A stretch of DNA of 64,000 nt. Source: CAYJBH01 sp964368815. GTDB taxonomy: Bacteria; Bacillota; Clostridia; Oscillospirales; Ruminococcaceae. Each line of letters starts with the position of its first letter. The first letter of the stretch is position 1. The notes below the pieces were generated by a model. The model did not search any database. It was not told the DNA's origin and saw only the letters and a list, made by a program, of their open reading frames with translations. Of the stretch, positions 25,815 through 34,563 are shown one piece after another. Location of the stretch: assembly GCA_964368815.1 (NCBI GenBank), contig CAYJDA010000008.1:1-64000 (forward strand). Reading direction: 5' to 3'. Position numbers and translations under genes: made by a program.

Positions 25815-27119
25815 TTAACTCCTTCCTCTTTGCATAACCTTAGCTAGCTTCATCGTAGGAGTTAGTGGTCGCTTAGCAGGACAGGTAAATGAACAGCACC
25901 CACATTCTATACATGATGCAATGTTCAATGCAGTAAGTTCTTTTATATCTTCGATTTCGTAGCTGTTCGAGATTTCAACCGGAGAAAGGCCCATAGGACA
26001 TCCCGAGATACAACGGGCACAGTTAATGCATTGAGTGGTAATCGGTGGTCTTGCAAGTCGTTCAGACAAAACTAATACCGAGTTGGTTTGCTTTTGAATA
26101 GGCAGATCAGGTGAAGGGATGGTTGAACCCATCATGGGCCCACCCATAATTAGCTTACCAATCGGCTTAGAAGGACCGCCGCATTGTTCAATAATATCCT
26201 TAATAGGTGTTCCGATGATAACATCTAAATTTTGAGGGTTTGCAATGGCGTCACCATCCACCGTTATCCTTTTTTTGATAAGCGGAATACCGGTTTCAAT
26301 ATATTTTGAGATGAATGAAATTGTTGCTACATTTAAAACAATAACACCAACGTCGGATGGTAACCCTCCAACTGGCACTTCTCGACCGGTTAAGGTTTCT
26401 ATTAAAACCTTTTCAGCGCCTTGAGGATAACGGCTCTCAAGCGGAACAACCGAAATGCTTTTATCACCTGCAGCAAGGCTGAATAACAGATCGATTGCTT
26501 CGGGCTTGTTGTTTTCGACCCCTATCAATATTTTTTTGATACCTAAAAAGCGTTTAACAAGAACAATTCCCGCCATGACATGATCGGGACATTCAAGAAT
26601 TTCACGGTTATCAGCAGTAATATATGGTTCACATTCCGCGGCATTAATAATTAAAGTATCAATAGCAGTAAGATTTTTTGGTGAAAGCTTTACTGCAGTG
26701 GGGAAGCCGGCCCCCCCAAGGCCCACAAGCCCACTGGCGGCAACAGCCTTAACAAAGCTGTCGTAATCGTTAACCTGTGGCGGTGCAATATCTGTCGACA
26801 TGGTTTGCGCTTTGTCAGATTCTATAACAATACACTTTTCTTTACCAGAAATGAACTGCATCTCTGTAATATCTTTAACCTTGCCGGAGACACCGCTAAA
26901 AATAGGGCTTGATACAAAACCACCGGCCTCGGCTACCTTTGTTCCGACACAGACTTCATCCCCTTTTTTAACAATAGGAGTTGTTGGAGCACCTATATGT
27001 TGACGCAATGGAAGATATATTAATTCCGGTATCAACATATAACGAGTCCGGCAGGATTCCGTATGTTTGTTATGTGGTGTATGCACACCTTCAGCACTTC
27101 GCCATAGTTTTTTAAACAA
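25815..27119 (-). CDS. rnfC: Rnf complex subunit RnfC
   Basis: This 434-residue cytoplasmic subunit starts at a TTG after GAGAGGTG. It has the N-terminal RnfC barrel, a nucleotide/FMN region VGLGGAGFPTAVKL (about 134-147), a SLBB region, and two C-terminal clusters, CINCARCISGCPMG and CIECGCCSFTCPAKRP. RnfC is the NAD-side module of the complex. It is the first gene of the operon, with a recognisable promoter about 80 bp upstream. Confidence 0.97.
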   Translation of the reverse strand: MFKKLWRSAEGVHTPHNKHTESCRTRYMLIPELIYLPLRQHIGAPTTPIVKKGDEVCVGTKVAEAGGFVSSPIFSGVSGKVKDITEMQFISGKEKCIVIESDKAQTMSTDIAPPQVNDYDSFVKAVAASGLVGLGGAGFPTAVKLSPKNLTAIDTLIINAAECEPYITADNREILECPDHVMAGIVLVKRFLGIKKILIGVENNKPEAIDLLFSLAAGDKSISVVPLESRYPQGAEKVLIETLTGREVPVGGLPSDVGVIVLNVATISFISKYIETGIPLIKKRITVDGDAIANPQNLDVIIGTPIKDIIEQCGGPSKPIGKLIMGGPMMGSTIPSPDLPIQKQTNSVLVLSERLARPPITTQCINCARCISGCPMGLSPVEISNSYEIEDIKELTALNIASCIECGCCSFTCPAKRPLTPTMKLAKVMQRGRS

Positions 27120-27195
27120 TCCGCACCTCTCAATTGCATCATTCTTTTTATATTTTCCACTACGTTATATCAGCACATAGTGTTAATTTATTAGT

Positions 27196-27225
27196 ATAGT
27201 ATCGCAGGTATTCCTTATCCGTCAA
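27196..27225 (-). promoter_or_regulatory. Sigma-A promoter of the rnf operon
   Basis: The minus strand carries TTGACG (27220-27225), an 18-bp spacer and TACTAT (27196-27201), leaving a leader of about 70 nt before rnfC. Confidence 0.6.
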
Positions 27226-27414
27226 GCGGACAAGTGAGTATTAATTAAAATCAGCACAAAAAATAATTATTTATAACATAAATAATTACTACTCCTTATT
27301 CTATCACTAAAAAAACACATTTGCAACCTAAATATTCAAATAATACAAGAATAAATAAAATTTTGGGTATAATAATAACGGTTAAGTGCTTTCGAAAAAA
27401 AGGATGGTAAATAA

Positions 27415-28131
27415 ATGCAGGAAAATCGTGGTAATGAAACTATTATTGAAAATGGAAGCATTTTTAAAACGAAAGGTAGACGAGCTATTCACTGTTTAAC
27501 CGTTATCGGACAGGTTGAAGGACATACAATAGCTCCTCAAAGCCAGAAAACAACCAAGTATGAACATGTAATCCCACAGCTTATTGCAATAGAGGAAGAT
27601 CCTGAAATAGATGGTCTTCTTGTAATATTGAACACGGTAGGAGGTGATGTTGAAGCCGGATTGGCATTAGCCGAGTTAATTGCAGGAGTTCAGAAACCAT
27701 CTGCATCGCTGGTTTTGGGTGGAGGGCATTCCATAGGTATACCTCTTGCAGTAAGTGCCGATTGTAGCTTCATTGTTCCGACAGCTTCAATGACTGTTCA
27801 CCCAGTAAGACATTCCGGAACACTTCTCGCTGTTCCACAAAGCCTTGAATACCTAAAGGAGATACAAAATAGGATTACCGGCTTTGTTGCAAGAAATTCA
27901 AATATTACCGAAAAACGTCTTTGTGAGCTCATGATGAACACCGACCAACTTGTTATGGACATCGGCACCGTGCTTAATGGCGCGGTAGCGGTGGAAGAAG
28001 GATTGATAGACAGGCTCGGAACGCTATCCGACGCACTGAATTTCCTTTATACAATGGCGGATAAAATGGATCCTAAAATAGAAAATCCAAAACCTCAAAA
28101 AAAGAGAAGCTCACAAAAGAAAAAAACGTAA
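27415..28131 (+). CDS. ClpP-family protease, TepA-like
   Basis: This 238-residue ClpP-fold protein resembles Bacillus TepA/YmfB, a ClpP-like protease linked to translocation or germination. The nucleophile is Ser106 in LGGGHSIGIP and the catalytic His is His129 in SMTVHPVRH. The N-terminal region and the Lys/Ser-rich C-terminal tail (from about 222) differ from housekeeping ClpP, and no Clp ATPase gene is near. It is monocistronic, between the divergent rnf operon and its own terminator. Its targets are unknown. Confidence 0.88.
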   Translation: MQENRGNETIIENGSIFKTKGRRAIHCLTVIGQVEGHTIAPQSQKTTKYEHVIPQLIAIEEDPEIDGLLVILNTVGGDVEAGLALAELIAGVQKPSASLVLGGGHSIGIPLAVSADCSFIVPTASMTVHPVRHSGTLLAVPQSLEYLKEIQNRITGFVARNSNITEKRLCELMMNTDQLVMDIGTVLNGAVAVEEGLIDRLGTLSDALNFLYTMADKMDPKIENPKPQKKRSSQKKKT

Positions 28132-28142
28132 GCTCAGATAGG

Positions 28143-28182
28143 AAACGAGATGAAGTAGAATTGCCTCTACCATCTCGTTTTT
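28143..28182 (+). terminator. Terminator after the tepA-like gene
   Basis: AAACGAGATG pairs with CATCTCGTTT, with an inner GTAGA/CTAC helix, followed by a T-run. Confidence 0.85.
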
Positions 28183-28223
28183 ACATTAAAATTGCGGAAA
28201 ATAAATTATTTTATAAATAATGG

Positions 28224-28252
28224 TTGAAAAAACTACGATTCTATTGTATAAT
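28224..28252 (+). promoter_or_regulatory. Sigma-A promoter of oadG-oadB
   Basis: TTGAAA (28224-28229), a 17-bp spacer and TATAAT (28247-28252) lie 65 bp before oadG. Confidence 0.8.
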
Positions 28253-28317
28253 AGTAGTTGCGGAATTTTCCGTAACGGTATATCTGTTTTAGGTTATTTT
28301 TTCTTTTTGGAGGTTAT

Positions 28318-28680
28318 ATGGGAGCTCCCTCGGTTCTTACAGTCGTACTAACGGGCATCTTGCTGGTATTTTTCATGCTGTTATTATTAACTGCACTTAT
28401 AACAGCTTTTGGTGCAATAATGAGAGCATTTAACAAGCCGAAGACATCGCCGGTTACAGCAGAACCTGTTGTTGCTGCAGCTCCGGTAGCCGCACCTGTT
28501 ATAAACAACACAGTTGCGGACGATACCGAAATAATTGCTGTGATTTCAGCAGCGGTAGCGGCAATGGACGCCGGCACAGTAGTTTCAATTAAGAAACAAC
28601 AGCAAGGCAAATCAATTAGCGGTAACTCCGTTAATGCGTGGAAGCAGTCTTCGATACTGTCGTATCTCCAACAAGTTTAA
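28318..28680 (+). CDS. oadG: Sodium-pump decarboxylase gamma subunit (OadG family)
   Basis: This 120-residue protein has one N-terminal TM helix (about 8-38) followed by an Ala/Pro/Val-rich linker. A short C-terminal region, IIAVISAAVAAMDAG, ends NAWKQSSILSYLQQV. This is the pattern of OadG/MmdD subunits that stabilise sodium-translocating biotin decarboxylases. A strong GGAGG precedes the ATG. It is followed after 19 bp by the beta subunit, but no biotin carrier or carboxyltransferase gene is present. Confidence 0.87.
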   Translation: MGAPSVLTVVLTGILLVFFMLLLLTALITAFGAIMRAFNKPKTSPVTAEPVVAAAPVAAPVINNTVADDTEIIAVISAAVAAMDAGTVVSIKKQQQGKSISGNSVNAWKQSSILSYLQQV

Positions 28681-28699
28681 TTAGAGAGGGCTAATAAAG

Positions 28700-29869
28700 A
28701 TGCAAGAATTTTTTGAAACTATACAATCCATAATTATGAATTCCGGCTTTGTAGCATTTGCCGAAGAGCCGTTATCACTTGTAATGATTGCAGTCGCTTG
28801 TTTTCTTATCTGGCTTGCAATTGCAAAGAAGTTTGAGCCGCTGTTGCTACTCCCAATTGCTTTTGGTATGCTTCTTGCAAACCTTCCGCTTTCCGGGCTT
28901 GCGAGTGATGCCGCACCTATCTACAATGCAGAGGGTGAGGTAGAACAGGTCGGTGGACTGCTATACTACATGTATCAGGGCATTAAGCTTGGAATCTATC
29001 CTCCGCTTATCTTTTTAGGTATTGGAACCATGACCGATTTTGGTCCGCTACTTGCAAATCCAAAGAGTTTGCTGCTTGGTGCTGCCGCACAGCTTGGTAT
29101 TTTTGCAACCTATTTTGGCGCTGTTGCACTTGGGTTCTTGCCCGAAGAGGCAGGTTCTATCGCTATCATAGGTGGTGCAGATGGCCCTACCGCTATTTAC
29201 ACAACCGGTAAGTTGGCACCTCATCTACTCGGTGCGGTTGCGGTTGCGGCTTACTCCTACATGGCGCTTGTTCCTATAATTCAGCCACCTATTATGAAGG
29301 CTCTTACAACTAAAGAGGAACGCAGTATTAAGATGACTCAGCTTCGCGAGGTGTCGCAAAGAGAAAAGATCATCTTCCCAATTCTATCAACCATTGTTAT
29401 TTCGTTAATTCTTCCATCTGCAGCGCCTCTTGTTGGCATGTTGATGCTCGGTAACCTGTTTAGAGAGTCCGGTGTTGTTGAACGTATTAACAAGACAGCC
29501 GGTAACGAACTTATGAATATAGTTACCATTTTGCTTGGTCTTTCGGTTGGATCCACAACCAAAGCTTCTACCTTCCTTACAGCAGATTCGCTTATGATTG
29601 TGGGACTCGGACTTGTTGCATTCTGTATCGGCACAGCCGGCGGTACAATTTTTGGTAAAATTATGTGTAAAGCTACCGGTGGAAAAGTTAATCCACTTAT
29701 CGGTGCCGCAGGCGTTTCAGCTGTTCCTATGGCCGCTCGCGTGGCACAAAAGGTAGGACAGGAAGAAGATCCACAGAACTTCCTCCTTATGCATGCTATG
29801 GGTCCTAACGTTGCAGGAGTTATCGGTTCAGCAGTTGCCGCAGGTATCCTAATTAATATCCTCGGTTAA
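28700..29869 (+). CDS. oadB: Sodium-ion-translocating decarboxylase subunit beta (OadB/MmdB/GcdB)
   Basis: This 389-residue polytopic subunit decarboxylates the carboxybiotin carrier and pumps sodium out. Typical segments are GIGTMTDFGPLLANPKSLLLG, the essential Asp region IIGGADGPTAIYTT, and GNLFRESGVVERI near the centre. The C-terminal GPNVAGVIGSAVAAGILI is also characteristic. It follows oadG by 19 bp and ends at a strong terminator. The partner alpha subunit and biotin protein must lie elsewhere, so the decarboxylated acid (oxaloacetate, methylmalonyl-CoA or glutaconyl-CoA) cannot be told. Confidence 0.95.
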   Translation: MQEFFETIQSIIMNSGFVAFAEEPLSLVMIAVACFLIWLAIAKKFEPLLLLPIAFGMLLANLPLSGLASDAAPIYNAEGEVEQVGGLLYYMYQGIKLGIYPPLIFLGIGTMTDFGPLLANPKSLLLGAAAQLGIFATYFGAVALGFLPEEAGSIAIIGGADGPTAIYTTGKLAPHLLGAVAVAAYSYMALVPIIQPPIMKALTTKEERSIKMTQLREVSQREKIIFPILSTIVISLILPSAAPLVGMLMLGNLFRESGVVERINKTAGNELMNIVTILLGLSVGSTTKASTFLTADSLMIVGLGLVAFCIGTAGGTIFGKIMCKATGGKVNPLIGAAGVSAVPMAARVAQKVGQEEDPQNFLLMHAMGPNVAGVIGSAVAAGILINILG

Positions 29870-29887
29870 ATAATTATTTACTAAAAT

Positions 29888-29917
29888 AGGGCTGCCGACC
29901 CGGCGGCCTTATTTTTT
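29888..29917 (+). terminator. Terminator of oadG-oadB
   Basis: AGGGCTGCCG pairs with CGGCGGCCTT (10 bp, loop ACC) and is followed by ATTTTTT. Confidence 0.92.
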
Positions 29918-30005
29918 AATTGTGTAAAATTAATTAATAGTTATTCACAGATTTTACATAATAAAATATTAATATATCTATCATTAATTAAATATGGAGG
30001 TATAA

Positions 30006-30725
30006 ATGCCCAGCAAAGAATATCTTGAAATGTTGAAAAAAGAGGAAGGAGATCCTTTACAGCCAATCGAGTCAACTCCAAAGGAGAAGGCAAAGGATTT
30101 TTGGTTTTATCATCGTGCTATTTTTTTAGCAGTTGGTATAGCAGTAGCGTTTATTGCTTTTTTCGTATATGAAATGGTTACAAAAGTCGACCCCGATGTT
30201 GAAATTGCAATTATAACCGCACATCAATATGTACCTAACGAAACATTAGAGGCTTTGCAACAGGATTTTACCGCATTTGCTAACGATTATAACGAAGATG
30301 GTCATGTTTCTGTTAGTATAAATCTATACAATCCAGCTACGGGAGAGGATGCTGAAGCGGCTGATCCTAATATGCAGATGGCTACCGTAACAAAAATGAT
30401 GGCTGATATGAGCAGCATGACATCAATTATTTTTCTAACCGACAATTTCGACGATACTCAAGCTTTATATGAGTTATTTTCGGTAAAGGATGACGTCTCC
30501 ACCATAGCAGATACCGCACAAGAGGCCGGACCGTTGTTAAGCGAAACTGCCATGAAGCCTTTAATAACTGAGTTTTCTGAGCCCGCTGCCTTAGAAATGT
30601 ATGAATACTTCCATGAAAATTTAATTATTACCACGAGGATTATGCTGGTTGAGAACTTTAGTGACGCAGAACAAAAAAATTATAACAACTCTATGGATGT
30701 GTATAATTCCATTGTTAATGAATAA
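30006..30725 (+). CDS. Unknown single-TM membrane protein with extracytoplasmic domain
   Basis: This 239-residue protein was not recognised. A charged N-terminus (about 1-35, many Lys/Glu/Pro) precedes one TM helix at about 38-57 (AIFLAVGIAVAFIAFFVYEM). An acidic domain of about 180 residues, probably outside the membrane, follows. It contains VDPDVEIAIITAHQYVP, which resembles a beta-strand opening of a Rossmann-like or von-Willebrand-like fold but has no catalytic motif. GGAGG lies 5-6 bp before the ATG. It stands alone between the oad terminator and a GNAT gene. The gene is real, judging by length, codon pattern and Shine-Dalgarno site. Confidence 0.75.
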   Translation: MPSKEYLEMLKKEEGDPLQPIESTPKEKAKDFWFYHRAIFLAVGIAVAFIAFFVYEMVTKVDPDVEIAIITAHQYVPNETLEALQQDFTAFANDYNEDGHVSVSINLYNPATGEDAEAADPNMQMATVTKMMADMSSMTSIIFLTDNFDDTQALYELFSVKDDVSTIADTAQEAGPLLSETAMKPLITEFSEPAALEMYEYFHENLIITTRIMLVENFSDAEQKNYNNSMDVYNSIVNE

Positions 30726-30797
30726 TTAAAAAATGCAACAAGCTAACCACATTTTAGACACCTTGTTTTTACACTGAATGAGAAAAGCTGAGGATAC

Positions 30798-31352
30798 ATG
30801 CAAAAAAACACTCGAATTAAAACTAATAGACTTACATTAAGGCCGTTAACGATTGATGATTGCGATGATGTATGCAAATACGTTTGTGATGATGATAACT
30901 GTCGTTTTATGATTTTTTTTCCGTGCGAAAACGCTGAGGAAGCTTTCAATTACTTAGTAACATCACAATCAAATTGGTGCAATGAAAAGCCTGCTTTTTA
31001 CGATTTTGCTGTGGTTTTATCAGATGTTGTTATAGGTCATGTATCTATTTATTTTATAAACGAAGATGACAATTCTTCGGTAGAGCTTGGATGGGTTTTT
31101 AATAGGCAATATCAGGGTAGAGGGTATGCTACTGAGGCTGTAAATGCACTTCTTGATTTCGCAGCTAACCGCCTTGGTTATAGCAAAATTATTGCTTGTT
31201 GCGATTACCGAAATGTGGCTTCATACAAGTTGATGGAAAGAGTTGGAATGACACTTATAGACGATAAAAACATGAGATTAAATAAAGGTGAAAACATAAA
31301 AACCAAAGAGTTAAAATATTTGTTGGATATTAATACAAACAACATCACTTAA
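30798..31352 (+). CDS. GNAT-family N-acetyltransferase (RimJ/RimL-like)
   Basis: This 184-residue acetyltransferase begins with TNRLTLRPLTIDDCDDVCKYV, the usual RimJ/RimL opening. It has the acetyl-CoA binding motif NRQYQGRGYATEAVNALLDF and the motif-B-like DYRNVASYKLMERVGM. Enzymes of this group acetylate ribosomal protein N-termini or small amines. It precedes a Gfo/Idh/MocA gene by about 80 bp, which has its own promoter, so the two are probably not one operon. Confidence 0.9.
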   Translation: MQKNTRIKTNRLTLRPLTIDDCDDVCKYVCDDDNCRFMIFFPCENAEEAFNYLVTSQSNWCNEKPAFYDFAVVLSDVVIGHVSIYFINEDDNSSVELGWVFNRQYQGRGYATEAVNALLDFAANRLGYSKIIACCDYRNVASYKLMERVGMTLIDDKNMRLNKGENIKTKELKYLLDINTNNIT

Positions 31353-31371
31353 GTTTGTACAATTTAACATG

Positions 31372-31400
31372 TTGACATAGCCAAATACATGGGTTAAAAT
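31372..31400 (+). promoter_or_regulatory. Sigma-A promoter of the Gfo/Idh/MocA gene
   Basis: TTGACA (31372-31377), a 17-bp spacer and TAAAAT (31395-31400) lie 35 bp before the start codon. Confidence 0.8.
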
Positions 31401-31435
31401 TTATTCACTGGTATGCATAAATAGAAAGGCTTGCT

Positions 31436-32473
31436 ATGAATAATATGCTGAAAATGGCGGTGGTGGGAGCCGGCACATGGGGAGAAAATCATATAAAAAT
31501 ATATAACGCTCATCCTTTCGCCGAGGTGGTAGCACTATGTGATTATGATGAAAAAAAGTTAAATGAAGTAGCCGACCGCCAAGGTGTTAAACAGCGGTAT
31601 ACCGACTATAATGAAATGTTTGAAAAATCAGGGTGTGATGCCGTTGCGGTGGTTACTCCTGATTTTTTACATGCAGATATAGCAGTGGCTGCTGCAAAAA
31701 GAAAAAAACACATACTAATTGAAAAGCCAATTGCAACCACGGTAGATGATATAGAACGAATGATGATTGCAATTGAAGAAAATAATGTTCGTGCTATGGT
31801 GGATCTACATAATAGGTGGTCGCCGCCCTTTAATGCAACTCAACAGGCAGTTCAAAATGGTGAAATAGGTGAAATCTATAGTGCATACTTCCGATTAAAT
31901 GATATTGTGTGGGTAGCAACCGATCTGCTTCCCTGGGCTGCGAAATCCTCTATACTGTGGTTTCTTGGAAGCCACAGCCTAGATACCCTTCGCTGGCTTA
32001 TTGGGGATGAAGTGGATGAGGTTTACAGTGTTAGTCGTCGTGGGGCATTGGATAAACTCGGTATTGAAACCGAGGACATGTATTTAACAACATTAAAATT
32101 TCGTAACGGAGTAGTGGCACAGATGGAAAACGGATGGGTAACTCCGAACGGAAACCCATCTGTCAATGATATGAAATTCACACTGTTAGGCAGTAAAGGT
32201 GTTGCATCTATGGATATCTCGGGTCATAACCTACTCCAGATTCATACCGAGGAGCGTGGCAGAACGCCAGATATTCTTGTTCAAAATTCAGTTTTCGGAC
32301 AGCCTAAAGGTTTTGCCTTTGAAAGTATAAGAAGTTTTGTAGATTGTTTGTTGGCAGACAAACCCTTTAACGTCTCGATAAAGGATGCTGCAAACACCTC
32401 GCTTACCATTTTAAAAATTATGGAATCCGCAAAAACCGGACAGCCTGTTAAGGTTACCGGTTTGTACGAATAA
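31436..32473 (+). CDS. Gfo/Idh/MocA-family oxidoreductase
   Basis: This 345-residue NAD(P)-dependent sugar or inositol dehydrogenase relative has the N-terminal Rossmann motif VVGAGTWGENHIKIY and the conserved EKPIATT (Glu-Lys-Pro) loop that positions the catalytic Lys. The C-terminal alpha/beta domain contains GSHSLDTLRWLIG. Such enzymes oxidise or reduce sugars, inositols or amino sugars. It stands alone, with its own promoter and downstream hairpins. The substrate is unknown. Confidence 0.92.
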   Translation: MNNMLKMAVVGAGTWGENHIKIYNAHPFAEVVALCDYDEKKLNEVADRQGVKQRYTDYNEMFEKSGCDAVAVVTPDFLHADIAVAAAKRKKHILIEKPIATTVDDIERMMIAIEENNVRAMVDLHNRWSPPFNATQQAVQNGEIGEIYSAYFRLNDIVWVATDLLPWAAKSSILWFLGSHSLDTLRWLIGDEVDEVYSVSRRGALDKLGIETEDMYLTTLKFRNGVVAQMENGWVTPNGNPSVNDMKFTLLGSKGVASMDISGHNLLQIHTEERGRTPDILVQNSVFGQPKGFAFESIRSFVDCLLADKPFNVSIKDAANTSLTILKIMESAKTGQPVKVTGLYE

Positions 32474-32500
32474 CGAAAAACCTAATCAAAAAATAGTTTC

Positions 32501-32527
32501 ATAATCTCTGCCATCGGCAGAGATTAT
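32501..32527. terminator. 12-bp perfect hairpin between convergent genes
   Basis: ATAATCTCTGCC and GGCAGAGATTAT pair fully around an ATC loop. It lies between the converging Gfo/Idh/MocA and dpaB genes, and T-rich sequence follows on each side. It probably ends transcription from at least one direction. Confidence 0.75.
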
Positions 32528-32548
32528 TTATGCTTACCCAAACTTACC

Positions 32549-32580
32549 ATTCCAATAGCTCCGCCAAAGGTGGAGATTAT
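32549..32580. repeat. Single copy of the TTCCAATAGCTCCG hairpin element
   Basis: TTCCAATAGCTCCG begins at 32550 and is followed by a CTCCGCC/GGTGGAG hairpin (32559-32575, loop AAA) and GAGATTAT. The same opening and a compensated hairpin recur in the tandem array near 49463-49760, so this is a dispersed structured repeat. Here it may also help end dpaB transcription. Confidence 0.55.
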
Positions 32581-32581
32581 T

Positions 32582-33154
32582 TTACAACAGAACTGGCCTT
32601 ATCTGGCGGCCGGTAAGAGCTACCTCTATGGTGTCCGATATTTTTGCGAAATCACATATTAAGCTGGTTGGTTTTTGATATGGATCGTCCTGTGTAAACG
32701 GAACAAAAAAATAATTTTTTGTATTAAGAAGCTTTCCGATGTTCTGCGCTGAAGCTGCAAGACCGTCGTTTGTTGCTATGGCCAAAACAACCGGACGGCC
32801 ACCTCTTAAATGACTTTTAACAGCCATAGTAACCGGAGTATCGGTGATGCCGTGTGATAATTTTGCGAGCGTGTTTCCGGTACAAGGGCATACAAGCAAT
32901 ATGTCGAACATTTTTTTAGGACCTATAGGTTCGGCGGAAGAAATGCTTGTTATTATTTCTTCCTGTGATAGTTCGGAAAAAGTTTTTTTCCAATGACCGG
33001 CACTTCCAAATCTGGTGTCCGTTTCTGCAGCGTTTTCCGACATAATAAATCTAAGATCGGCACCGCCCTGCTTTAGTTTAACCATCTCATTATAAACACG
33101 CTCAAAGTTACAAAAGCTACCACATAATGCAACTCCTATTTTTTTATCGTACAT
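32582..33154 (-). CDS. dpaB: Dipicolinate synthase subunit B
   Basis: This 190-residue flavoprotein-fold subunit of dipicolinate synthase (SpoVFB) begins KIGVALCGSFCNFERVYNEM and contains DILLVCPCTGNTLAKLSHGITDTPV. Together with DpaA it oxidises the lysine-pathway dihydroxytetrahydrodipicolinate to dipicolinic acid in the mother cell, for spore heat resistance. It overlaps dpaA by 19 nt. Its presence is strong evidence that the organism forms spores. Confidence 0.95.
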   Translation of the reverse strand: MYDKKIGVALCGSFCNFERVYNEMVKLKQGGADLRFIMSENAAETDTRFGSAGHWKKTFSELSQEEIITSISSAEPIGPKKMFDILLVCPCTGNTLAKLSHGITDTPVTMAVKSHLRGGRPVVLAIATNDGLAASAQNIGKLLNTKNYFFVPFTQDDPYQKPTSLICDFAKISDTIEVALTGRQIRPVLL

Positions 33155-33915
33155 ATAATCCTCCTTAATAAATTTTCAATAGTTCTTATAACATATTCTG
33201 CCGCTGTATTTGGGCTGTATAGGGCGGGTAATCCTGGTATCCACTCAATTGCAAATCCGAGAGATTCGGCTTCGCTTATTGAAATACCACCCGGAGCAGA
33301 AGCGAGATCCAGTAAATAGGTATCGGTTTTTAAACAGGAAAGATCATCTTTACCTATCACCTTAGAAGGAACTGTATTTACAATAACTTCATTTAAAGGT
33401 AACATAACTCTAAGCTGGTCATAATCAAATGCTTTTAATCCTGTTGCTTCGGCTTCTGCGCGTGAATCTTCCCTCCTTGCAAAAATTGATATATCACAGC
33501 CGAGGGAAAACAACATCCGTGCAAGTTGTTTAGCTATACGACCATAACCGAGAATTGCTATTGCAGAACCTTGTAGTACCTTTTTTTGCCACAGCATTAT
33601 ACGTAATAGCGCACCTTCGGCGGAGGGTAGAGCGTTTAATAGTGAAAAACTTTCTTCTTTAGTATAATCAAATAATTTTAAGTCCCTGCCGATGTTTTCT
33701 TCTTCAGGAGAAATTGCACCGGCAAAAAACAATCCATTGTGTCCCTTAGCTGCAAGTGCTCTAAAGGCTGAACCTTCCTTATGAAGAGGGGTGGGAAAAA
33801 TAATGACGTCAGCTAAATCGACCTGCTCAGTTTCCAGAACTTCTATACCTCTGCATTTGTAAAGTTCAATAATTTTTCTTTGTCTGGCATCATCACCAAA
33901 AACACAAAATTTCAT
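33136..33915 (-). CDS. dpaA: Dipicolinate synthase subunit A
   Basis: This 259-residue dehydrogenase-like subunit has the NAD(P)-binding motif AIAILGYGRIAKQLARML (about 118-135) and the C-terminal segment LLDLASAPGGISISEAE. It is somewhat shorter than Bacillus SpoVFA (about 297 residues), mainly at the ends. It is the first gene of dpaA-dpaB. A strong AAGGAGG lies before the ATG. A sigma-K-like promoter lies about 30 bp upstream, consistent with late mother-cell expression. Confidence 0.94.
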   Translation of the reverse strand: MKFCVFGDDARQRKIIELYKCRGIEVLETEQVDLADVIIFPTPLHKEGSAFRALAAKGHNGLFFAGAISPEEENIGRDLKLFDYTKEESFSLLNALPSAEGALLRIMLWQKKVLQGSAIAILGYGRIAKQLARMLFSLGCDISIFARREDSRAEAEATGLKAFDYDQLRVMLPLNEVIVNTVPSKVIGKDDLSCLKTDTYLLDLASAPGGISISEAESLGFAIEWIPGLPALYSPNTAAEYVIRTIENLLRRIICTIKK

Positions 33916-33944
33916 GCGCCTCCTTGTTAAAAACTATACTACTC

Positions 33945-33973
33945 AATAGTATGGCGACAATATTGATTTTGTT
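33945..33973 (-). promoter_or_regulatory. Putative sigma-K promoter of dpaA-dpaB
   Basis: On the minus strand AACA (33970-33973), a 16-bp spacer and CATACTATT (33945-33953) resemble the sigma-K pattern (AC at -35, CATAnnnTA at -10). One -10 base differs. dpaAB is sigma-K controlled in known spore formers. Confidence 0.45.
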
Positions 33974-34060
33974 AATACAATATAAAAAACGCCACATCCC
34001 GTTTGTAATGTTTTGTGTGAACTAACAAAAAAAACAACAAATTTTCTACGTTCAAACCTA

Positions 34061-34088
34061 TTGACATTGACTGTGAATATGCTATAAT
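34061..34088 (+). promoter_or_regulatory. Strong sigma-A promoter of the candidate large RNA
   Basis: TTGACA (34061-34066), a 16-bp spacer and TATAAT (34083-34088), with no normal open reading frame downstream for 1.2 kb. Confidence 0.8.
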
Positions 34089-34182
34089 AAAGACACTCCA
34101 AAAGGAGAAACAAAAGTTACATACAGGCAAATCCTAAAGTTAATCTTTATAAAGGGATTTGAAACAGAAGGGGGTGGGTCCG

Positions 34183-34251
34183 ATGGATAATGAAATAGTG
34201 TCATTAGTTCCGATGTCATCGGAGTTGCCTACGCAGCTGATTCTCGAGTAA
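34183..34251 (+). other. Possible 22-codon peptide or gene remnant
   Basis: An ATG 8-9 bp after GGGGGTGG opens a 22-codon frame ending at TAA (MDNEIVSLVP...). After the stop, the same frame continues with protein-like stretches broken by more stops, including RFDLIVGNANIKGVAKAVIL and RTPEDIKDLATSILIDGES. This may be a leader peptide, a decayed gene, or chance in a structured RNA. Confidence 0.25.
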
Positions 34252-34563
34252 AAAACGAGATAGGCAGAGGGTTATAGCAGATTCGATTTAATAGTCGGAA
34301 ATGCAAATATAAAAGGAGTAGCCAAGGCGGTTATACTCTTGCAAGACGACATAGTGTCGTAAAGTGTAACTATACTCAAGAAAAATGTGATAGGTGACAA
34401 ACGGCTGTAAAGGTCGTAATACATAAAGCGTAGAAAGTTTATCAATAGAACACCTGAAGATATTAAAGATTTAGCTACATCAATTCTGATAGATGGTGAA
34501 AGCATCTTGATGGAATACAAACAGTAAACTGTTAGTAGAGATAATCAAAAAGAGGTGTTAACA

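Noticed and set aside
34272..34520. 82-codon minus-strand frame inside the RNA candidate
   Set aside because: No ribosome-binding site, AT-rich composition, and it overlaps strong helices on both strands; probably chance.
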